NCBI GenBank assembly: GCA_027859205.1
Contig: JAQIBH010000085.1
Coordinates: 1-38,901 of the forward strand
Direction of reading: 5' to 3'
DNA: 38,901 nt
Source of the DNA: Bacteroidales bacterium
GTDB lineage: Bacteria > Bacteroidota > Bacteroidia > Bacteroidales > UBA12077
Made by a program: the position numbers and the translations under genes
Notes under the pieces: model-generated
Told to the model about the DNA's origin: nothing
Database searches by the model: none
The model's input: the letters and a program-made list of their open reading frames with translations, nothing else
Part shown: positions 1 through 10,826 of the stretch, one piece after another
Position numbering within the stretch: the stretch's first letter is position 1
Layout of the letters: every line of letters starts with the position of its first letter

Positions 1-1727
1 CCCGGTGTAGCAATTGTATCGTTAAAAGAAGTTATACTATCGCTCATCTCAAAAACACGGATAACATTCCATAAATTACTTTTTTCTGATTTACGATATA
101 AAACATGTTTTACCACATCGTCGCTTGAGCTACAAACCCACGAAAGTTGAATTCCTCCTTCGTTTGTAATTACCTCTGTAAAAACAGCTTGAACAGGTGG
201 TATTTTATCTGGTCGTTTAAGTTCTAAGATATCGGAAAATTCACTTGGATTAAAATGCTGATCGAGAGCCAGGATCTTATAATATACTTTTCGCGTTAGG
301 GTTTTTACATTTATTGTATCGATAAACTGATTTTTATTAATCGGATCTTTTGTAATTTGGCTAAACTCATCGCTTTTATGATTTGCCCTAAAAACACGAT
401 AACCCAATAAATCGGGCTCTATATTATTATCCCAATTTAAAGTTACTACACCCAGAGTATCAATATTCCCATTTAAGCGAATTGGTGCATCGGGTGGAAT
501 ACTATCGATAAGCAAAACCATGTATGGGAACGAAGGATGAGGTTCATCTCCATGATCAACAGCAACTACTTTATAATAATTACTTGTTTGAATTGCCTGA
601 TCGGTAAATGTACGTTCAGTAACTGATAATAAGGTATCTGTAAGATTTATAAACGGGCCTGTATCATCGGTCGCATGTTGTATCTCGAATCCCTTAATAA
701 GATAATTTAGTGAATCGGGAAACTGCCAATTTAACTGAACAAATTGATTCATCATTACCTTAGAAGAAGTAATTGCTGGGTTAGCTGCAAATAATTCAAA
801 TCCCATTCCAGAAACAGTATCGGAATAAGGTCCATATTCACCAAACGAGTTAATCCCCCTTACTCTAAAGAAATACTCTATATTATTTTCGGGTAAGCTA
901 TCGAGTTTAAACATAAGATCCTGCAATACTCCGGCATCTTTTCGGGTATTTATCATAGGTAATTTATCGAGCAAATTAAAATTCGTACCATCATCGCTTC
1001 GTTCCACCTGATATGCAATATAATATCGATCGTTAAACCTATGCTCCCAACTAAGCATTACGCTTTTATCGCTAAAAACAGCTTTCATTTCTCGGGGTTG
1101 TGGCAAAGGCTTAATATCATCTACTCCAATAAAAACGTAACCCGTATCAATTGCAATAACATCGGATGGGACATCCGCAATTACTTTATATAAATATTTT
1201 TCTCCTTTTTTTACAGATTCATCAACAAATACTAATCCCGATAATTGAGCAACTTTTGGAGAAATATCGGCCGAAAATAATGCAAACGAAAAACGCGATT
1301 CTAATTCTCTGGATTTATTGATCATTTGTAAAATATCGCCTCCGGAATTTGTGCTTACTTCGAAGGATTCTCCGAAGATTGCTTGTGCCGCAACAGGAAC
1401 ATAATAATCGGTTTCGGCAAAGGGTTCCCATTCGTTTAAAGGTGCTGGTTTTAATGGTTCGCTGAGCATTATTCTTTTTACAGGATTATCTAATAGTTGC
1501 CCATCTTTAACTAAAAGAAATCTTTCAATTTTATATCCATATTTATTTGCATAATGCCAGGAAACCGAACTTGCAGGTGCCCATCTCAATTTAATTGAAT
1601 CTTTATAAGCTCTTCCAATAACTTTTACAGCATGAATAGGTTCTTCTATCTCATCTTGTGCAGATGAGATCTTAGCTAAACATAATGTTAAAAAAAGTAA
1701 TGTTATATACCTTAAGTATTGTTTCAT
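1..1727 (-). CDS. Secreted fibronectin type III-like repeat protein, 3' end truncated by the window edge
   Basis: Open minus-strand frame from ATG at 1727..1725 to the window start, absent from the ORF track because it has no stop. The N-terminus reads MKQYLRYITLLFLTLCLAKISSAQDEIEEP (signal peptide), followed by repeated FnIII-like strings such as 'VMLSWEHRFNDRYYIAYQVERSDDGTNF'. Confidence 0.85.
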   Translation of the reverse strand, partial: MKQYLRYITLLFLTLCLAKISSAQDEIEEPIHAVKVIGRAYKDSIKLRWAPASSVSWHYANKYGYKIERFLLVKDGQLLDNPVKRIMLSEPLKPAPLNEWEPFAETDYYVPVAAQAIFGESFEVSTNSGGDILQMINKSRELESRFSFALFSADISPKVAQLSGLVFVDESVKKGEKYLYKVIADVPSDVIAIDTGYVFIGVDDIKPLPQPREMKAVFSDKSVMLSWEHRFNDRYYIAYQVERSDDGTNFNLLDKLPMINTRKDAGVLQDLMFKLDSLPENNIEYFFRVRGINSFGEYGPYSDTVSGMGFELFAANPAITSSKVMMNQFVQLNWQFPDSLNYLIKGFEIQHATDDTGPFINLTDTLLSVTERTFTDQAIQTSNYYKVVAVDHGDEPHPSFPYMVLLIDSIPPDAPIRLNGNIDTLGVVTLNWDNNIEPDLLGYRVFRANHKSDEFSQITKDPINKNQFIDTINVKTLTRKVYYKILALDQHFNPSEFSDILELKRPDKIPPVQAVFTEVITNEGGIQLSWVCSSSDDVVKHVLYRKSEKSNLWNVIRVFEMSDSITSFNDTIATP

Positions 1728-1728
1728 T

Positions 1729-4700
1729 TTATTTTACCGGATTATATATATTTAAATTGAAATTTGTAGTAGTTATATCCCTTCCTGGTACTACATATTG
1801 AATATCTATTGGGTAATCGCCTTGCTTAATACGCGGGAACACCCAGGTTAAAAGAGCTGCTGCATTCGAGTCCGGTGGTGTAGACGAAGTATAATCATTA
1901 GCAATATCTGTTTGAATATCGACAAAATCGTACTCAAAGAAATGTACTAAATTATACATAAAACCTCCAACATTTGGTGTAGGCGTAAACGAATTAGAAT
2001 TTATATCATCGTCGGTTAACTTAATATTATATGGTACCTGACGAATATATAAAGCCTTCGTTGGTGGAACACCCAAAATATCTGCTTGTCTCCATCTAAT
2101 TCTATATTTATTCATCAATGGATAATTAGCATATAACAATGGATTAATTTCGTCATTAAACCATTTTGTTTCGCTAAGCTCAGCCTCAAACCTGATTAAT
2201 GGTTTATAATCATACGTCCATTTCATTTCATGCTCATCGAACAATTCATTACCTCTGACTGTAACTCCAAGCTCGTGAATACCAGCACGTAAATATCTCG
2301 TCCATCCCTCTGAAATGGTAATTGCATTAAGCTTTGCCTTAAATGTATTGTATTGACTTGTTCGAAAGTATGTAGTAAGTATCCGATTCTCTAATTCATT
2401 TTCTATTACTCCTTCAACCGATTGAGTTGTAACCGAAATAGTAGATTCACTTTCTGTACCTGTATCAACATCAATTGAAGTAGAAGATACATTAGCATCA
2501 ACAGCTGCAGTTTCTCCAAGTGGAATATTTACAATTTCGAATTTATGAATCTTATTATTAGGAATACCGTTAGGAATTACATACTCTACCTCGTTTTTCT
2601 CAGTTTTATATGTTAAATCAAAGTCAATCACAGAACCGCTATAATTTGTTATTCTACCAATTTGTTTCCAAGCATCCTGATCAAATAAATAATCCTGACC
2701 CTGAATTAATTGAATATATCCATATTGATATTCATCTTGATAAAAATTATATTGGTTAAACAATGGGTAACAATACTCAATATTTGTTAAAGGTATATTT
2801 GTAGGAGCAACTCCTGTAGTAAACTCAACTTCTTTATATTCAGTAATTGACTCTCCATCATCTGTTACCTTTTCCCATATAGATCCGCTTCTTTCTTCGA
2901 AACTTATTTGCACCTTAGCAATTAGTTTTTCTTCACCTGGTAATATATCAATCGGTTTGATTGCTAAAACAGTATGATTATCATTCCATTCCTTATTTAC
3001 AGCTAATTTTTCACTTCCTCTGTAAATATCAAAATAATCTAGTGTAATTCTAAATGATTTTCTAATATCATCGTAATCAACCATTTCAAATACTTTACCT
3101 ACTTCCATATTAAATACCGCCTGAGGTGTAGTGAAAACGTTTACTTCACTTTCATTTGCAACCGGAGTTATGTCCTCCAATGCATTCAGATTATCCAAAA
3201 CACTTCCATCGGGAACAATCTCACATTCTTCACCAATAACAGCTTCAAATTTACAATCACCTGATATCATACCACCCAAAATACTATAATATCCACCAAC
3301 GATTCCTCTCATCCAAAAAGGATTCGGTAATTTGGCTTGTAATATTGCCGCTGCACCCATTTCCAGAATTTCTACTTTAATCTTTTTCTTAAATACAGTT
3401 ACTTTAATACCTACCTTCCCAGTTATATATGCATAAGATTGACCATTAGCATACCATCCATTTATACCAATATCTCCTTCTCTGCCCATACATTGAGCAT
3501 CGCCATAATCTTTCATCATTATATCAAATCCAATTCCCATCGCGAAACGAGCATAAAAGATTAGGAAATTTAAATCTCCGGTATCAATAGCTAATCTGGC
3601 TCCAAATGCAATTCCTTTTCCATTTCCAAGAGCATTAAGATCGCCCATGTAATCTAAATCCATACCACCTAAAATTTCTGAGACCTCTGGAGGTGGAGGA
3701 GGACTACCCGGAATATTATGTCCAACCATAAAATAACTCTTCAACTCAATAATCCCTAGTATATCTATTCCCACAGGTCTATCTGGCGAACCCATATGAA
3801 TATACCACTCGCCCGGCTCGAAATGGAATACCGCCCATCCGGCAAGATTATTTTTTCCAACACCTTTAATCAAACCTCCGGCTATGTCAACATAGACTTC
3901 CAGATTTGCATGTAGAATCTTGTTTGGGAAATCCATAAATATTCTAATACTTCCGGAAAGTGAACCTTCCGCTTGAAAATCGGCGTCTTCATTTCCGCCA
4001 TTGGCCATCTTATCAACTTTTTCAAGCATAGAAGCCATATTTTCAGGTATTGGAGGGACCAGAAAATATGCATTTCCTCTAAAATCAATGGTCCGAATTC
4101 CTCCTCCATTGCCAAAAGTAACTTCAAGGGTTGCGTCGCCATTAAATACGCTTTCGGAACCAACAGTACACATACCAACACTTGCTTTTATTCCGAGATA
4201 TACAGCCTTATCGGGTCTGTAAACAATTCCTGAAACTGTCTCACCATACTCACTATTAGCGACCGACTCGCCCGGTGCCAGCTGTCGCATATAATGAAAC
4301 GCTCCTCCACCAAAACTGGTTAACTGGAATATACCTATGGGAATACCTGTTGGCAAGGTAGCCAAAGCATCGACGTACCAGTATCGATATCCATCGACCT
4401 TCCCAAATATAGCAGTTGCATCAACTTTTATTATATCTATAAATTCAGCTGAAACTTGTCCGTTAAATCCATTTCCGTAAGTTTCTGCATTCTTGAAAAA
4501 AGTAAGACTACCATGTATCTTATAAGCACCTCCATTAATATCAACAACAATTTTTGTTAAATCAAGATAACTATATTTCCAACTAGTAAGCCCCCTGTCC
4601 TGATCCATTTCCCCAACAAGCATTAATCCAGCTTCGGCACCAAATCCTCCATCACCCTCACCAACTAAATTTAGAATAACACTAAATTCTATACCCATTT

Positions 4701-6336
4701 CAGTATCTGAAACGTTTCTAAAACCTATATCATTAATACTAATTGGGAAATTCCCCATCTTTGAATCCATGCCATCCAGCCCTAAGGAAAAACTTTGACA
4801 CGATAAATAAGGTTTTTCACTCTGAATTACTAAACTTTCGAAATCAGCACCTATACCTAAACCATCACTTGCAATTTCAATTTTCGCTTGCCCATGCAGA
4901 CAAGCCATAGGCATAAAATCGCCATCAAGCATTTCTATTTCAATGTAAGACGCCGGTTTCAAATTAACCTTGGCAGCCCAAATATCCATATTTAAATTAC
5001 CTGTAGTTTGGATATTGAAAGTATATTTGTTACCAAGATCAATTAAGGCTGTATACTTAAGAGGTGATTCTTTATCCATTACAGGAACAATAATCCCACC
5101 CTCAAAACCTGCTTTTGTTAGTTGTCCTGCTTCAAGTGTAATCCCTATTTTTTCAAGTGAAAATGCCCAATCTCCTATTTGTCCTTGCTCCAATGTCAGT
5201 AGATTTTCAGCAACGATTGTTCCTGAAAATCCAGCTTCATCTATTATTAATTGAGTACCAATGAAGCTTATTCTTCCTTGCGAGCCTGTATTTGAAGTTT
5301 GTCCTTCCTGCACCTTTAATTGTTTAGGAAGTCGTATAGCAGCCTGGCGTATATAAACTCCTCTCCATAAATTTGGATTGCCGGGAACAAAATAACTTGA
5401 TAAATAATTGGCAGGAAACTGCACATTAGGGGCATTCCTGTAATCACTAAAATCCAATACAGCATCAGTTATTTCAAAACCAACACCTTCTATTCCTTTT
5501 ATTTGAAAAGGGTCAATACTTAGCTGTACTACTAAGTCGTTCCAATCAGCAATATTTACATTAAAATGAGATTTAATCATTGTACCTTCTAAAAGATTTC
5601 CATCCTTATCTTCGGGTACAAATATTGAGGGATCAAATAAAACATCTGCATCAACAGCCATTTCTTTAAACCCTTCACAATCCCATACGACATAAGTTTT
5701 TTTATCTCCATTAATTACCATTTCCATTCCTTCTCCAATAGTTAAAGGAACTGGAGAAACTAACTCTAAACGAACATCTCCGTCTAATCCTCCACCAAAT
5801 GAGAAAGGTATATTTAAGCCTTTAAATGCTAATTTCTTCCCACTTTGTGGAATTTCAAATGACATGAAGGCATTAAAATATTCACCTTCTGGTTTAAAGT
5901 TTACTTCATCTATTAATATTATATATTCAAGACCTCCCACATCGGCTTTTATACCTACCGGTAAGCTAATAATTGTAGCAGAATCAAGTTTTTTAATAAA
6001 TCTATTTTCACTCTTTACTAAGTCTAATAATTCATCCGCTTTTACAGTATAATATTCTGCTGAATCATCTTCAGTTGTCTGATTCGATTCAAATAAAGAA
6101 ATTTGACTTTCTGAGAAACTAAGTTCGTTTATACTCTCTGTAGTTGCAAAATCAAATTGTCGAGTTTGATTTTTTGAGTATTTAGAAAATGAATTGTTGG
6201 AAATATTACTCGATTCCTCATTAAATTCAGCATGAGTATTACGAGTTTCAGATATGCTATTTGAATTTGCAAAAAGAGAATTATTAAATACAATCACAAA
6301 TCCTAGCAATGCTAGAAAACAAGTTAAATTTTTCAT
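1729..6336 (-). CDS. Very large secreted protein of unknown function (1535 aa)
   Basis: Single long ORF with N-terminal signal peptide (MKNLTCFLALLGFVIVFNNSLFA); glycine-rich beta-type composition. No family recognised by eye. Its stop lies 1 nt before the ATG of the next gene. Confidence 0.85.
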   Translation of the reverse strand: MKNLTCFLALLGFVIVFNNSLFANSNSISETRNTHAEFNEESSNISNNSFSKYSKNQTRQFDFATTESINELSFSESQISLFESNQTTEDDSAEYYTVKADELLDLVKSENRFIKKLDSATIISLPVGIKADVGGLEYIILIDEVNFKPEGEYFNAFMSFEIPQSGKKLAFKGLNIPFSFGGGLDGDVRLELVSPVPLTIGEGMEMVINGDKKTYVVWDCEGFKEMAVDADVLFDPSIFVPEDKDGNLLEGTMIKSHFNVNIADWNDLVVQLSIDPFQIKGIEGVGFEITDAVLDFSDYRNAPNVQFPANYLSSYFVPGNPNLWRGVYIRQAAIRLPKQLKVQEGQTSNTGSQGRISFIGTQLIIDEAGFSGTIVAENLLTLEQGQIGDWAFSLEKIGITLEAGQLTKAGFEGGIIVPVMDKESPLKYTALIDLGNKYTFNIQTTGNLNMDIWAAKVNLKPASYIEIEMLDGDFMPMACLHGQAKIEIASDGLGIGADFESLVIQSEKPYLSCQSFSLGLDGMDSKMGNFPISINDIGFRNVSDTEMGIEFSVILNLVGEGDGGFGAEAGLMLVGEMDQDRGLTSWKYSYLDLTKIVVDINGGAYKIHGSLTFFKNAETYGNGFNGQVSAEFIDIIKVDATAIFGKVDGYRYWYVDALATLPTGIPIGIFQLTSFGGGAFHYMRQLAPGESVANSEYGETVSGIVYRPDKAVYLGIKASVGMCTVGSESVFNGDATLEVTFGNGGGIRTIDFRGNAYFLVPPIPENMASMLEKVDKMANGGNEDADFQAEGSLSGSIRIFMDFPNKILHANLEVYVDIAGGLIKGVGKNNLAGWAVFHFEPGEWYIHMGSPDRPVGIDILGIIELKSYFMVGHNIPGSPPPPPEVSEILGGMDLDYMGDLNALGNGKGIAFGARLAIDTGDLNFLIFYARFAMGIGFDIMMKDYGDAQCMGREGDIGINGWYANGQSYAYITGKVGIKVTVFKKKIKVEILEMGAAAILQAKLPNPFWMRGIVGGYYSILGGMISGDCKFEAVIGEECEIVPDGSVLDNLNALEDITPVANESEVNVFTTPQAVFNMEVGKVFEMVDYDDIRKSFRITLDYFDIYRGSEKLAVNKEWNDNHTVLAIKPIDILPGEEKLIAKVQISFEERSGSIWEKVTDDGESITEYKEVEFTTGVAPTNIPLTNIEYCYPLFNQYNFYQDEYQYGYIQLIQGQDYLFDQDAWKQIGRITNYSGSVIDFDLTYKTEKNEVEYVIPNGIPNNKIHKFEIVNIPLGETAAVDANVSSTSIDVDTGTESESTISVTTQSVEGVIENELENRILTTYFRTSQYNTFKAKLNAITISEGWTRYLRAGIHELGVTVRGNELFDEHEMKWTYDYKPLIRFEAELSETKWFNDEINPLLYANYPLMNKYRIRWRQADILGVPPTKALYIRQVPYNIKLTDDDINSNSFTPTPNVGGFMYNLVHFFEYDFVDIQTDIANDYTSSTPPDSNAAALLTWVFPRIKQGDYPIDIQYVVPGRDITTTNFNLNIYNPVK

Positions 6337-6687
6337 TTAAGGTAATTTTCCCGATTCTTATATTGAGTATCTTGCTATAAATTAGCAATATGAACACGAA
6401 AGTAGTTATAATTCGTTAAGCTGTATGTGTCAGAAACATGTTAAAAAACATACAAAATAATAAACGAGATAATTTTGAATACTTTTTTTAATGGAGATGA
6501 AATTATTTCTTTTATAATCCTCGAAAAATATAAGAGTTTGTTTAATTTAGAATAATAAATTGCAAAACAAATAAATTTATTAAATTGATAAAGGAATCGT
6601 AATTTATAATTAGTCTAATTATAATCTAATGAATTTATATTACAAACAATTAATAATTTTCAACAATTATAATTTTGCTAATTACTC

Positions 6688-7629
6688 CTAGTAAGTATAT
6701 TTTATTAATGAATAATTATCAGAATTTTCTTTAAACCAGTTTCTTGTAATTATAAGTGCTTGTTCATAGTCTTCAACTAATAAATCCCCTGTATCGTCAT
6801 ACTCTAATGGAAAATCTTTTATTATTGGAGCCAAATATTCCATTACCCGATAGCCGCATACGATTTGTTTTGGGTTTTCCGGATTTGCCGAATAACAGTT
6901 TTTTGTTTCATCGTTAAGAATTTCAACAAGATAATTAATTGCCTTTTTATCTCTGATGTAAACTAAGTCTGGAAGTAATTCATATACTACATCATCATTA
7001 AGCTTTTGTTTTTTAACCAATTCAACACAAAAATCAATTTCTTCCTGAACCCCTAACCTTGCCATTGCTAGATGAACCGCCCAAACTACTTTATTCGAGC
7101 TATAAATCCCGTTTTGTAAATTGTTTTTTAGATACTCGATTTGATCACTTAAACCAACAAAAGCAACAATCCTTATGATCTTATCCAAATATGATTTTTG
7201 TTCACGCAAAACCCATTTCAAACTATCTTTAGCTTCTTCGTTAAAATCACTTGTGTTAAAGTTAGTTAACCAATTAGCTATACTACCAACATTACCTGAT
7301 TCTTCATCTTTCAATCCCTGAACTAATCTAAATACAGCTTCTTCCCTTAAGTTCTTTGAATTACTTTTATAAGCAGTTTTATAGGTCAAATAAAAAGCTT
7401 TAAATCTAACTTTTGCCAAAGTATCGTTGTAATATCCATTTAGTGTAATTAATATATCTTCTGGATTATTCTTATTAAAAAAGTCCTTACTCAGGCTTGG
7501 GGAATAAACTTCTTTTTGAACAAGCTCCATATAATCCTTAATGATAAACTCAAAATTATTATCAACTTGTGCAATAAGCGAATAATTGAATGAAATAAAT
7601 AAAAGTGAAATTGTAATTTTATTTAACAT
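6688..7629 (-). CDS. Secreted/periplasmic protein of unknown function, helical-repeat-like
   Basis: 313-aa ORF, N-terminal signal peptide (MLNKITISLLFISFNYSLIAQ); helix-rich segments resembling HEAT-type repeats (weak). Confidence 0.7.
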   Translation of the reverse strand: MLNKITISLLFISFNYSLIAQVDNNFEFIIKDYMELVQKEVYSPSLSKDFFNKNNPEDILITLNGYYNDTLAKVRFKAFYLTYKTAYKSNSKNLREEAVFRLVQGLKDEESGNVGSIANWLTNFNTSDFNEEAKDSLKWVLREQKSYLDKIIRIVAFVGLSDQIEYLKNNLQNGIYSSNKVVWAVHLAMARLGVQEEIDFCVELVKKQKLNDDVVYELLPDLVYIRDKKAINYLVEILNDETKNCYSANPENPKQIVCGYRVMEYLAPIIKDFPLEYDDTGDLLVEDYEQALIITRNWFKENSDNYSLIKYTY

Positions 7630-7874
7630 CGTTTTTATTTTAATTTTTTTAAAATTAAAAAAATAATTTGACTTTAAACAATCTTAATAATTATATAATA
7701 TTTATTTAGGAAAACAAAATTAAGTGGTTTACACTAGTTATTTTCTTCGGTTGCACGCCTTACAACTTCTCTCATAGTTTATAACGAATAAATGCACGCT
7801 AGCATGGTAGCTGGGGGTTTGCTTTTGGAATTTTAAATTTCTCTATCATTCCCTTTCTTGCTAACCTCTCCTGT

Positions 7875-7900
7875 TGTCATTCCCGCGAAGGCGGGAATCT
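7875..7900. repeat. Hairpin repeat of the TGTCATTCC...GGAATCT family, copy 1
   Basis: TGTCATTCCCGCGAAGGCGGGAATCT; inverted repeat ATTCCCGC/GCGGGAAT. Confidence 0.7.
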
Positions 7901-8027
7901 ATTTTTTAATTCTTTATTTGATGTTTTCATACTGTAGACTACGTCTATTCTTTATTTGCGACGGAGTCAGAAACTTCGCTGAGCGGGGGAATAGCAAAGA
8001 AATTAAAAAAAGTTAAATTAAAACAAA

Positions 8028-9176
8028 TTAATCCTCATCATCTCGATAAAACTCAATAAATTTTTCATTTCCCATTAAAAACATACTAGGTATTGGAACT
8101 ATAACACCATACTGCTCAACATTTACTTTGCGTTTAGCCAATAAAGTATTTCCATCAAAAACCTTAACATTTACTAAATCAGGTATTCTGATGTAAAACT
8201 TATCCTTGTATTCGGTTCCGGGTCTATTTATTTGGTCAGACATTAAAAATGAAAAATTATTTAACTGATCTTTTTTATCAAGTTCAACAATAATTGGACG
8301 ACCACGTAAATCATTTGGAGGTAAAATACCTTTATCTTCATTAAACCTGAATATTATATATGGTTGTGAAAGTTCTGTTTCGGTAGGTGTAAATTCAAAG
8401 CATGCAGTATAATCACTAATAAATCTTTTACCTATAAATAACTCCAAATAATCATTTTCTAATTTATTTAGCTCGTCAAGTGCTAATGCCAATGAGTTTC
8501 CTTCGGGGTAAAAATCAGCCATTCCTGTTAATAATTCGAATCGTTTTTCGCGAATTATAAAAATAAAACCAGCAGCTTCTTCAGCTTTATCTTCAAATGA
8601 TTTGTATACGGATTGGGTTTGAGTAACAGGCACTTTTGCAAATAACGAATCTCGCTGCACACGTTTAAAATATGTGAATTTTTCTTTCCCAACGAATTTT
8701 GTTGTACTTAAATTTGTAAATACTAATTCACTTTCGGATTTATTTACACCATAAAAATCATTAGAAAAAATACTTTTAACAGATTTGTTAACAGGCACTA
8801 TATTACCATTTTGAATTAGCTTATTAATATCGATATTCATTTTCCCAGATGGTTCAACAATATAGAACTGTTCTGGATCAATATCATTATAAGAATTAAC
8901 AACTATATTGGAAATTTGCCAGGCAGTAGTTTTTTCCTTAGAAACATTTTCGATACCTAAGTATTTTTCAGCATACTCATAGTACGGTCCAGGAATTACG
9001 TCAGTTCTTGAAGCCTCGATAGCAAATTTTAAATTTGTTCTGGGTAAAGCATAAATAATTCCACTTTCAGAAATGGCAGTTTGATCATCTATTTTACTTA
9101 CCCGTGTTTCTGATGTAGTTTTACATGATACCAACACTACTAAACTCAGAAATACAATTATATTTTTAGCTTTCAT
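8028..9176 (-). CDS. Lipoprotein, DUF4831-like
   Basis: 382 aa; lipobox LVSC-KTTSE; 'GIIYALPRTNLKFAIEASRTDVIPGPYYEYAEKYLGI' resembles the DUF4831 family N-terminus. Its start overlaps the upstream gene's stop (ATGA). Confidence 0.75.
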   Translation of the reverse strand: MKAKNIIVFLSLVVLVSCKTTSETRVSKIDDQTAISESGIIYALPRTNLKFAIEASRTDVIPGPYYEYAEKYLGIENVSKEKTTAWQISNIVVNSYNDIDPEQFYIVEPSGKMNIDINKLIQNGNIVPVNKSVKSIFSNDFYGVNKSESELVFTNLSTTKFVGKEKFTYFKRVQRDSLFAKVPVTQTQSVYKSFEDKAEEAAGFIFIIREKRFELLTGMADFYPEGNSLALALDELNKLENDYLELFIGKRFISDYTACFEFTPTETELSQPYIIFRFNEDKGILPPNDLRGRPIIVELDKKDQLNNFSFLMSDQINRPGTEYKDKFYIRIPDLVNVKVFDGNTLLAKRKVNVEQYGVIVPIPSMFLMGNEKFIEFYRDDED

Positions 9177-10693
9177 ATGTCTTTTTCTTTAATTCTTAAA
9201 TAAGCCGGACCCATATTTTCGATTATATCGGAAGCAATAACGGCTTCCTGTCCTATTTTCCCAGAAGCAATATCGCCAGCCAACCCATGTAAATATACGC
9301 CTATAATTGCAGCATCTTTAGGCTCAAAAGCTTGTCCTAATAACGAAAGAATAATCCCTGTTAGTACATCGCCACTTCCGGCAGTAGCCATTCCCGGATT
9401 TCCCGTACTGTTAAAATAGCACGATCCATCAGGACATGTGATAGATGAATGTGCACCTTTTAACACAACAAACAATTTATTCTTTACAGAAAATGCAATT
9501 TGAGATTTAATTCTTTCATGATCGTTTATCGTTATTCCAACAAGTCTTTCAAATTCTTTTGGATGCGGTGTTAAAATACTATTCTTTGGAATTTTACTAA
9601 TTAAATCCTTGTGTTCCGATAAAATATTTAATCCATCGGCATCAATTACTAATGGAGAAGAAACTTTATCGAACAAATTTGACAAGCCTTTTTTAGTATT
9701 TTGTTTAGTTCCAATTCCCGGGCCAATTCCAACAGAAGTGTAATCTTCTAGATTAGAAACATCTGTAAAAATAATATCCGACCAATCAATGCTAATCATA
9801 GCCTCTGGTAGTGCGGTTTGCATTATTTCATATCCAATTTTTGGAGCATGAACTGTAACCAAACCTGAACCGGCTCGCAAGCAGGCTTTTGCTGCTAAAA
9901 TTGCTGCGCCCATTTTTCCATAACTTCCAGCCACTAATAAAACATGACCATAGTTACCTTTATGAGAGAATTTTTTACGATTTACAATTTTTTCTTTTAT
10001 ATAATTATTGTCAATCATATAAAAATCAGAATCTAAACTATTAATAAATCCATGATTTAAACCTATGGGTAAAACTTCCCAATTGCCAACAAAAGTTTCG
10101 TTTTCCGAAAAGAAAAAAGATAATTTGGGTAATTGAAACGTTATTGTATATTTTGCTTTAATTATTGCATCAAAATCATTTCCTGTATTATCCTCGCCTA
10201 GTAAACCAGAAGGAATATCTATTGCAATAATATCGGCATTAGAACTATTTATATGATGCACTAACTTCCTTGATACACCTTCGAGCTTTCTGGTTAAACC
10301 AGAACCAAACATTCCATCAACTATTATATCATTTTTTGATATTTTAGGAAAATCTAATTCTTTATTTATTTCTCTGATTTTAATCCCTTTTGCTGTTTTT
10401 AATCGATCTAAATTGACCTGGCAATCCACCGATAAATTATCTGATATTTTTAATAAAAACACTTCTATTACAAAATCAAATTCCTGTAGTTGTCGAGCAA
10501 CAGCCAAAGCATCTCCACCATTATTCCCCGGACCGGCAAATATTTTAACATTTATTTCCTTTGGTATATTCACTACAATCCACTTAGTGATTGTGTTTGC
10601 AGCTCTTTCCATTAAATCAATTGAAAGAATAGGCTCATTTTCTATTGTAAAAGCATCAACTTTTCTTATTTGAGATGATTTTAAGATTTTCAT
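9173..10693 (-). CDS. nnr: Bifunctional NAD(P)H-hydrate repair enzyme (ADP-dependent dehydratase plus NAD(P)HX epimerase)
   Basis: YjeF_N part ('IFAGPGNNGGDALAVARQL', 'DGMFGSGL') fused to a carbohydrate-kinase-like C-terminal part ('GSYGKMGAAILAAKACLRAGSGLVT', 'GNPGMATAGSGDVLTGI'). The ORF-track start at 10714 is a TTG; the ATG at 10693 (MKILKSSQIRK) is preferred. Confidence 0.93.
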   Translation of the reverse strand: MKILKSSQIRKVDAFTIENEPILSIDLMERAANTITKWIVVNIPKEINVKIFAGPGNNGGDALAVARQLQEFDFVIEVFLLKISDNLSVDCQVNLDRLKTAKGIKIREINKELDFPKISKNDIIVDGMFGSGLTRKLEGVSRKLVHHINSSNADIIAIDIPSGLLGEDNTGNDFDAIIKAKYTITFQLPKLSFFFSENETFVGNWEVLPIGLNHGFINSLDSDFYMIDNNYIKEKIVNRKKFSHKGNYGHVLLVAGSYGKMGAAILAAKACLRAGSGLVTVHAPKIGYEIMQTALPEAMISIDWSDIIFTDVSNLEDYTSVGIGPGIGTKQNTKKGLSNLFDKVSSPLVIDADGLNILSEHKDLISKIPKNSILTPHPKEFERLVGITINDHERIKSQIAFSVKNKLFVVLKGAHSSITCPDGSCYFNSTGNPGMATAGSGDVLTGIILSLLGQAFEPKDAAIIGVYLHGLAGDIASGKIGQEAVIASDIIENMGPAYLRIKEKDI

Positions 10694-10826
10694 TTTAAGA
10701 TTCTTTTTAAACAAATTTAATAGCTTAAACCTTTAAATAAAAACTTGGTCACAGAAAAAAGATTTTTATATTTGTCATTCTGAATTTTAGATATTGAAAA
10801 TTAATATTAACTAAAAATAATAAATT

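Noticed and set aside
4709-4718. Palindrome GAAACGTTTC resembling the LacI operator core (also AAAACGTTTA near 3144)
   Set aside because: Lies within a CDS, lacks the flanking CGC...AAT identity of the two intergenic sites, and has no promoter context.
3882-5254. Short plus/minus ORFs inside the 1535-aa gene (3882-4181, 3973-4233, 4001-4222, 4970-5254)
   Set aside because: Fully contained in a long convincing CDS, low-complexity translations, no family motifs.
6372-6388. Small inverted repeat TTGCTA-taaat-TAGCAA upstream of the 1535-aa gene
   Set aside because: Only a 6-bp AT-rich stem; expected by chance in this composition.
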